From Fremontodendron californicum (lineage: Eukaryota; Streptophyta; Magnoliopsida; Malvales; Malvaceae), in contig JAULJL010000001.1 in NCBI GenBank assembly GCA_030761205.1, positions 34,729,145 to 34,793,144 on the forward strand: a stretch of DNA of 64,000 bases, read 5' to 3'. Each line of letters begins with the position of its first letter. Position 1 is the stretch's first letter. Position numbers and translations under genes: made by a program. The notes below the pieces were generated by a model, which was given only the letters and a program-made list of their open reading frames with translations, was not told the DNA's origin and did no database searches. Below are positions 56,790 to 64,000 of this stretch, piece by piece.

Positions 56790-57374
56790 CTACCATATTG
56801 ATGTAAATCTCCCAATCCTAATTATGCTTTCCCAAAAATCAATCAGAGTTGTTGGATCGATCCACTTGATCTCTATAAGAGATTGCACTTTCTTTTTGAA
56901 GGCTATACAGTCTTCAATGCTATGGCCAACAATTCCACAATGATAATCACATCTTGCATTTGGATTATACCACTTTGGATATGGTGGTAACAGGGGTTTC
57001 AACGGCACAGAGGCAACCAGGTGATTTCGGACCAACATTGGGAAAAGCTCTTGATAGCTTATTGGAAGGGGATCAAAATGCCTTTGGGTCTTATCTTGGG
57101 GTTTTTTCTTAGTCACACAGAGCCTAGGAGTTGGGACACTTGGTGGTGGCACTAAGGTTCGAACCAGAGTGTTTACATGGGGAGATGGCGGAATAATAAG
57201 GCAAGGGTATGAATTTGGACACGGGGCCTTTGGAGGTTGTAAATAGCTTAAGGTTCCTATCCCAAATGCTGGATAAGGTGATTGATGAGGGAAGCAATAC
57301 GAACTGCCAATTGGTGGTAATAGAGTGGGATTCAGGGGTCCCGTAGTGATCATCGTACTAGACAATTGGGCCAT
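56790..57374 (-). pseudogene. E gag module 1, C-terminal part
   Basis: A 194-codon proline-rich frame ending in the knuckle ARCDYHCGIVGHSIEDC and FKKKVQSLIEIKWIDP, the same family as the end of module 2. The gag core itself is missing between this and the upstream 48-codon coiled-coil ORF. It may be a second, partly deleted gag copy of the same element or a remnant of another Ogre-like element. Confidence 0.72.
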
Positions 57375-57595
57375 AGTAGGGTAAGGATACTGGTTTGGAC
57401 CTAGGATTGCAGGGATAGTTTAGGATCTAAGGTTTCTATCCTTGGTATCAGGCTCTCGGGTTTAATCATTTTCACAATTTTGTCCAAAATTTCATTAGGG
57501 TTGCAACCTTTGTGGCATTGACAAGCGCAGGATCTAGCAAGGATTGTATGTTCTTGACCTAATGGTTTTGGTTGATCAGAAGGCGATGCAGAGCC

Positions 57596-57742
57596 CTAAG
57601 AAAGTTCCCCCTTACTCTTACCCATATCCTCAACCATTTTCATCAATTTAACGAGTTGGTCTTTCACTTCCCGGATTTCATGTCCAAATTCCTCTTGATT
57701 TTGTTCCAAAGCACCTACTCGTTCCTCCGATTCTTTCCTCAT
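57596..57742 (-). pseudogene. E gag module 1, N-terminal coiled-coil fragment
   Basis: A 48-codon minus ORF, MRKESEERVGALEQNQEEFG followed by EIREVKDQLVKLMKMVEDM, with heptad-like spacing. It resembles the N-terminus of module 2 and lies upstream of the 56790-57374 frame. It is closed by a stop, so module 1 is broken here. Confidence 0.6.
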
Positions 57743-57779
57743 ATCTCGAACCCCTTTCATGCAAATGAAAATGTCATGA

Positions 57780-58015
57780 GATTAAGAATACAATTATGAA
57801 TGTACATGCTCTATTCCTATGTGCATGAATATATTGATGATTAATGCATGAACATATACAGAGAAATTATGATGACTATGTATGTTATGGATGCAATCTA
57901 ATGCCAACATGATGCATTTAAAAAATGAATAAATTGATACACAGGTATATACAAATAATGACCATGCATGTCATAAACGTATTCTACAATGAATGATCAT
58001 GCATGCTATGACTGT
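57780..58015 (-). other. E leader-type repeats upstream of gag module 1
   Basis: ATGCATG-rich sequence homologous to 55990-56560 and to the flank beyond F. actgt at 58011-58015 is the target site of solo LTR F. Confidence 0.6.
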
Positions 58016-61000
58016 TGTCGCAACCTAAAAAATAACGAGTCTCATCGCAAGACTTTATTATTCGTTAAGCGTGACATTAAAAAAACCGAGGAAAAGTCGT
58101 CTTAATTCCTCTAGAAAAATGAAGGTTTTGAAAATGACCTTAAAAAAGACATGGAGTCGCCACCAATCTTTTTTAGCTAGGTGTGATCGGCCTTCTATTA
58201 AAACCGGTTTTATAAAATATTTTAAAAATTAATTAAAACATTTTAAAAACCAATTTCAAGTCTGCGTTTTAAACCAGAGAAATCAAAGAAGCGGGTTCGG
58301 GAGTCGGTTACGTGTGGGGAAGGATTAGCACCCCCACAACGCCCGTATAAATCGGTACCTTATTAATCGTGTGTTATCTCAAGTCTCGGTAAAAAGTTGG
58401 TTTTAAATCTAGTATTTCGAGTTAATTCCCTATTTGAAGAAAAATAATTCCATTTTTATTAAAAATGATACGGAATTTATAAATTCAAAATTTTCCTATA
58501 TTCCCTGACAAACGTGGCAAAATATAGAAATTTTTATTAGTTTTGGAAAACTTTCCGAATCATTCTCTTTTTTGAAAGAAAGATATTCCTTTATTAATGA
58601 TAATTGATGATATTCCCTCCAGCAAACCCGGTAGAGAACTCATGAATTATTTTAACTCGAGAATATCTTTATTTTTTATTGAAAAATCATTATCCTTTTG
58701 AAAACATTTTAAAAGATATGAATATGTATATGCATGGCATAAATAAAATGACATGGCAAAATCTAAATAATATAATGCATCCTAAATGACATGATATAAT
58801 TCAAATGTCTTAGCATATTCTAAATGAAATGAAATATCCTAAGTTATATGATATATTAAATGAAATGAAATGACCTAGGTAACACAATATATTCTATATG
58901 AAATGAAACAACCTAGGTAACATGATATATTCTAAATGAAATAAAATAACCTAAGTAACATAACATATTCTATATGAAATGAAATAACCTAGGTAACATG
59001 ATATATTCTAAAGGAAATAAAATAACCTAAGTAACATAACATATTCTATATGAAATGAAATAATTTAAATGACATGGCAAACATGAATGATATGGCATAT
59101 AATTTAAATGACATGGAATATAAAATGATGCTATCATATAATATGCATGGAAATAAAAATGAAAATAATAATGCATGAACATAGCATATGCTAAATAATA
59201 TGACAAAAAAAAGATAATTAAATAAAAATCATAGGATATCATGAAATATTCCAAATCATATAATAAACAATATAACATAGCTCAAAATCATAACAATATC
59301 ATAGAAATTATCATAGTAAAAATCACATATTATATATAAAATGCATGAATATGGAAAATGCAATGCATGAAATGTATTTTTTCCTTTAATTAAGGAAATT
59401 CGTATATCTAAAAAGATATCCGGCTACCTTAGGAAAACATGTCAAATTAAATATTCTAAAACCAAAATACTTTGTGATTGTTTGAAAACAATTTTGAAAA
59501 GCTTGAGTTAAAAATAAAAACTGGGCTAAATATTTTTTTAAATGGCTCTAAATTCCTAAGTTTAAAAATCTGGACTTGACTACCCTTAACCCGAGACTTG
59601 AAAAACCATTTTTAGAGTTTAAAAAGGCTTAGAAACTACCCTAAGTCAGTAGCTAACCCTCCTAATCAGCCCACTCTAAGTAACTTAACCAAAACAGAAA
59701 AATGATTTTTCTTTAAATTCAATTCTGACTCCACTGTCTAGTTTTAAGCCACGATTTTTTATCCTATTTCTAAAAATTCAAAAAATTCTGAAAAAAATAC
59801 TGGAGACTCAGGACATGTAAAACTACACGGGAAAAATCGACTTAATTTTCTGATTAAAGACGAATGCCCAGAAAAATCGGAGATGTACGAGTTTTGGGTG
59901 AAAAAAAACTTCTTTGCCAAAACACATTTTTTCCTTTGATAAAATCATTTAAAAATCAAAGTAAAAATATTTGAAACTCATAAAATGACTTACAAACAGT
60001 AGCTAGGACTTTTTGCAAGTTAGATAAAAATTGGCTAAGTAAAAAAAAATCACAAAGGTAGAATAATCAATTTGACAAACTTAATTTTCCACAAGTGTGC
60101 TCAAGAGAGCATGACTTTGAACCATTAATTGGCTCAAGTCATTATTCAAGTGGCATGAACATGAAATGCATGAAACAATACAGCAAACATAATGCATGAA
60201 ATGCATGGATTTAAACCTAAATGTCATGAAAAAATGCATGGCATTCATAAAGTGACCTAGACCTAAATGAACTTGCATGGCATTTAATGCAACCTAGACC
60301 TAAAATGCATGAACATGCATGGCAAATAAACCTAACTTAATAACTAAAATATACATGGCATTTTCACAAACACAAAGCATGCTTAAACCAAAAACTCAAC
60401 CAAATATCATGCAAATGCTAACCTATCAACTAACATGGCAAGAATGCACATAAAATGTAAAAATTTTCCAAGAGGGCCGAATAGCATAATGTAACTAGCA
60501 AACATGGCATTTTCACAAACACTTGGTATACTAGCATGCAAAACTAAATCAAATGGCATGTAAATGCAAAAACCTACCAACTAACATGGCAAAAAATGAA
60601 ACACACAATGCAAAACACATGGAGTAGCCAAATGGCCTCAAGCTCCAACAAGCATGGCATTTTCACAAACACTTGGTATACTAACATGCTCAACTAAAAT
60701 ATAACACTTAAATCATGCAAAAACCACACAAGCATTTTCACAAACACTTAATATACTAAATCTAAAAAAATATACTTAAGAAAGAGATGAAGGAAGAACT
60801 TAAGAAGAACAATAAAAAAACATTTATTTAAAATAGAAACTCACCAAATAATAATCAAAATAGCAAAAACAAGAATGGAAAATCAAGAAAGTGCAAGAGT
60901 TGGTGCTCAAGAGCAACCTCAAGAAGCTAATATTTCAAGCTTTTCTTTTCAAACTTTCCTTTCTTTTCTAAACTTTTCTTTTTTGCTTTCAACCAAGGAG

Positions 61001-61559
61001 AGAAAAAAACAGTAAAAACTCAAAGAACTCAGCCAAAATGAAATGAAAAAATGAATTTTCTGCCCTCCTCTAAAGGGCTAGCCGAATCCCCCCTATAATG
61101 GCTCAAGGATGTTGTCATTTTTTTCTAACCAATTTTCCATCAAATGGCTAATAATTCAAGGTGAAAAATCATGAAATTACCACCTTTAGATTAGCATCTC
61201 AGCTCTCTCAAATTACAGCTGTTCAAGAATAATGTTGACATCTTTCTTAGCCTATGTGGCTTAATCACCATGGCTTGATCAAAGAGAATCTCTAACTAAC
61301 TCTTGATTTTTAGCCATTTGATTGAAAAATCAGAAGCTTCCTCCTTCCTTTGGGCTTGGGCAGGCTAGCACTTCTCTTTTCCATCCCAACTCTGATTTTT
61401 TTAAAGGCCCAAAGAAGCCCTTTTCGGTTGCTTGGGTGAAATGACCGTTTTGCCCCCCGGATGCAAATAAATATCAAACAGACTCCAAATTCAATTTTTA
61501 TTTTTTTAATACTTCCAAAATAATAAAATATTGGGTTCTTGAAGTTTTCAAAATTATCC

Positions 61560-62510
61560 GAGTCCGTTTGCTATTTATTTGGATTTTTTTCTTCCAAAAA
61601 TACCCTTTTATGCCCCTACATTTTACCATTTTTTAAACGAGCTCCAAATCAAGATTTTTCTTCACCAAACTCTTCCAAATAATTTAAAAATGTGATCTGG
61701 AAGTTTTCATAATTTTTGGAGCTCATTTGGTATTTTATTCGGGATTTAGAGGCCCGAGATTTGGCCATTTTGCAAACGAACTCCGAATCAAGATTTTTTT
61801 TCACCAATCTCTTCCAAATAATTTAAAAATGATATTTGCAAAATTTTAGAATTTGTGGAGTCCATTTGCTATTTTTTCGGGATTTATCTTCTTGAATTAT
61901 TGCATTTGAGGCCCGGGATTAGGCCATTTTGCAAACTAACTCCGAATCAAGTTTTTCTTTCGCCAATCTCTTAAAAATAATTTAAAAATGATATTTGCAA
62001 AATTTTAGAATTTTTGGAGTCCATTTGCTATTTTTACGGGATTTATCTTCTTGAATTATTGCATTAGAGGCCCGGGATTTGGCCATTTTGCAAACGAACT
62101 CCGAATCAAGTTTTTCTTTTGCCAATCTCTTCCAAATAATTTAAAATGATATTTGAAAAATTTCAGAAGATTTGGAGCTCATTTGCTATTTTTCCAGGAT
62201 TTTTCTTTTTGAATTACTACATAAGAAGCCCGAGATTCGGCCATTTTGCAAACGAACTCCGAATCAAGATTTTATTTTTCCAATCTCTTCCAAATAATTT
62301 TAAAATGAGATTTGCAAAATTTCAGAAGATTTGGAGCTCATTTGCTATTTTTTCGGGATTTTCCTTTTTGAATTACTACATAAGAAGCCCGGGATTTTGC
62401 CATTTTGCAAACGAACTCCGAATCAAGATTTTATTTCGCCAATATATTTCAAATGTTTCAAGAATGAGATTGAAAAATTTTCAGAATTTTCGGAGTCCAT
62501 TTGCTATTTT
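61560..62510 (-). repeat. U3 tandem repeats in solo LTR F
   Basis: The words gccattttgcaaacgaactccgaatc and tccatttgctatttttcggg recur about every 150-160 bp, at roughly 61761, 61930, 62084, 62240 and 62398 for the first word. Matching but fewer units lie in E, and a diverged array lies in D. Confidence 0.8.
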
Positions 62511-62983
62511 TCCCAAATTTTCCAATTTTGCCCTTTTGGCTCCGAAACCCGGTTTTGCTCAAAATAAGTCCGATTTTCAGATTTTCTTCAATCTGAGCCT
62601 TGGGCTATCCTTTTTAATCATTCTCCATCCATTGGGGCTTTGGTCTTACCAAGTCGGGCCATTTCTATGACTCTTCCCGATTTCACCGAAATCCACTAAA
62701 AATCCTAATTCTCGGTTTTCTCCCTGATTGACTTTTCTTTCGATTTTTCTTGCAAGTGACTTCTCCATTACCCGTAGTCAGTGCTTATCTTTCATTTGGA
62801 ACCTTTAATTTCGACCAATTTGATCGTTTAAGCACTTTTCCCCAAATTTCTCGGATTAGGGTTTCCTTTCTATTGAATCTCCAAATCCCAACTTTCGAAC
62901 TCCATATCTTTCAATGTAGACCTCGGATTATCCAAATTCTTTCGCCATTTTTCGATTGAACTTAAAATCTTGATTTTGAAAGT

Positions 62984-63076
62984 GGGTTGACTTTTTTAGT
63001 AGTTGACTTTCTAGGGTTGACTTTTTTAGGGTTGACTTTTTTTTTCGGGGTTGACTTTTTCAAGTTTGACTTTTTA
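62984..63076 (+). promoter_or_regulatory. W-box cluster in solo LTR F
   Basis: TTGACT occurs six times in about 93 bp, each followed by a T run. It is the best preserved of the three clusters. Confidence 0.5.
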
Positions 63077-63205
63077 TGCTTACCCTCTTAAACTAAGTCT
63101 CAGAGTACCACCTGCAAGATGAAAACAGTCTTTTTACACTCGAAAACATCAATTTAGGAAGAAAACATACCTATTTAGTGGTCCAGACAAAATTAGGTGT
63201 CTACA

Positions 63206-64000
63206 GCTGTAACATGATGTCAAAAGATACATGCAAAGAATAAATGAATTAATCACAAAGGTAGGTACAAAGAATGACCATGTATATCACAAATGTATTC
63301 TACAATGAATAACCATGCATGTTAAGACTGTAACATGATGTCAAAATGATACAAATAGATTCACCAATGATTACACGAAATTGATGGGACCTAAATCTTG
63401 ATTATTCAACGTCTCATTATGCAAGATTTGCCTCCAAATTTAATCTATGATTTTTTGAAACATGTTTTCTCTATGAAAAACCAAACATATTATTTTCAAA
63501 AGAATTTCAGGGTAGTGGATCCTACTATGGTATAATGTCCAAATGTTCATGTAACACTACCGATTTTATGAAATCATCAAATAAAATTATTATCACCATC
63601 CGTTTATTGCAAAAAAAATGAGATCAACAATACAACCATAAATGTACATGCTCTATTCACACATGCATGAAATGTGCAAGAAAGCAAAAATGTTTGAAAA
63701 AGAATGTTTATATTTTCAATTTTAAAAAGTTATTGAACACTTGTTCCAACAGTATCTACTTATTTAGGCATCACAATGCCTTTAGGGTGAATTATCACAT
63801 TTTGTACGGGCGATGTACGTTCATCATTGCCCGATCTATGATGCTTATTCAAAATGTTAAATAGGTAACAAAAGGTTAGAAATGTCTCTTCATGTATTCA
63901 TAACTTCGGTATATCTATTGGAAATGCGGCATGGCTTCGCCTAGGTTCATTATATGAGGGTGAATCAGTTCTAAAGGCCACGATTTGTTCCTCACTGTCG
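63206..64000 (-). other. E leader-type sequence at the window edge
   Basis: Continues the ATGCATG-rich repeats interrupted by F (gactgtaacatgatgtc recurs at 63327). A segment near 63624-63668 matches 57771-57815. At the edge the minus strand reads cgacagtgaggaacaaatcg, matching the D leader at 44579, so the start of E's internal region is near. No confident gene. Confidence 0.6.

Larger units (their letters stand above)
58016..63205 (-). mobile_element. Solo LTR F, Tat/Ogre-like, nested in E
   Basis: A 5,190-bp LTR of the same family as the E LTR, sense TGTAGACACC (63205) to TTGCGACA (58016). It is flanked by actgt (58011-58015) and gctgt (63206-63210), a 5-bp duplication with one change. 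Flanking E sequence continues on both sides, and no PBS adjoins it on the left, so it is solo. It holds a W-box cluster (62984-63076), U3 units of about 150-160 bp (about 61560-62510), AACCTAGGTAACATGATATATTCTAAATGAAAT-type repeats (described by words only; about 58830-59060), a tandem CATGGCATTTTCACAAACAC region (60350-60760) and the conserved terminal block (58130-58340). Confidence 0.82.
44611..64000 (-). mobile_element. Element E: Tat/Ogre-like retrotransposon, 3' part, running out of the window
   Basis: Minus-strand element. Its 3' LTR is 44611-50488 and its internal region runs from 50489 to the right edge, interrupted by solo LTR F. From right to left it holds leader-type sequence, two gag-derived modules, an uncharacterised stretch, 3'-UTR tandem repeats and a PPT. 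No protease, RT or integrase is recognisable in the visible part. This suits a non-autonomous derivative. The 5' LTR and right target duplication are not visible. Confidence 0.75.

Noticed and set aside
44611..63205. LTRs 44611-50488 and 58016-63205 as the two ends of one element
   Set aside because: No PBS adjoins the 58016 end, the flanks of 58016-63205 carry a near-perfect 5-bp duplication (actgt/gctgt), and the same leader repeats continue beyond 63205. F is therefore a solo LTR inside E.

Overview
The window is repeat-dense plant nuclear DNA, probably from a eudicot with a large genome. I found no host gene, tRNA, rRNA or CRISPR array. Almost every base belongs to Ty3/gypsy LTR retrotransposons inserted into one another. 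Boundaries rest on TG...CA LTR ends, primer binding sites (PBS), polypurine tracts (PPT) and 5-bp target-site duplications (TSDs) read from the sequence. The species cannot be determined.

Layout from outermost to innermost. Element C (minus strand, Athila-like pol, 1-2795) is broken in its protease domain by element D. D is a plus-strand Tat/Ogre-like element. Its roughly 5.4-kb 5' LTR is split into four pieces (2796-6843, 26881-26923, 36670-37455, 43523-44034), followed by a tRNA-Arg-type PBS at 44038. Three complete elements sit inside that LTR: B2 (6844-26875, TSD ttatg), A2 (26924-36664, TSD catgc) and B1 (37456-43517, TSD atata). B2 itself contains A1 (minus strand, 6953-15886, TSD tatat), an Ogre-like solo LTR G (17506-20743, TSD catag) and a hAT-type MITE (23011-23449, 8-bp TSD tctaaaga). 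D's leader is then cut at 44610 by element E, a minus-strand Ogre-like element that runs out of the window. E has a 5.9-kb 3' LTR, gag remnants and 3'-UTR minisatellites, and it contains another solo LTR, F (58016-63205).

The notable biology is in family A (A1 and A2). Both copies are young: the A1 LTRs look identical and the A2 LTRs show about seven differences by eye. Both lack reverse transcriptase, RNase H and the integrase core, so they must be mobilised in trans. Downstream of gag-pro, where Athila elements often carry an env-like gene, they carry a cargo cassette. One part is a small basic cysteine-rich ORF that resembles the nucleic-acid-binding/silencing-suppressor proteins of plant betaflexiviruses. 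The other is an intact, intronless LONELY GUY (LOG)-type cytokinin-activating enzyme. Each A2 cargo ORF is preceded by a splice-acceptor-like pyrimidine tract, and a donor-like site lies just before the gag start. In A1 the cysteine-rich domain is fused in frame to Gag-Pro. In A2 the protease is fused in frame to the integrase zinc-binding and C-terminal domains.

Other structure includes: a cluster of W-box cores at the U3 end of the Ogre-like LTRs; a terminal block shared by four LTRs of different size; a G-rich motif repeated across these LTRs; a 3' UTR shared by families A and B with a conserved stem-loop; hairpin-forming leader repeats in family A; a 56-bp minisatellite inside E's 3' end; and a roughly 1.1-kb tandem duplication within E's LTR.
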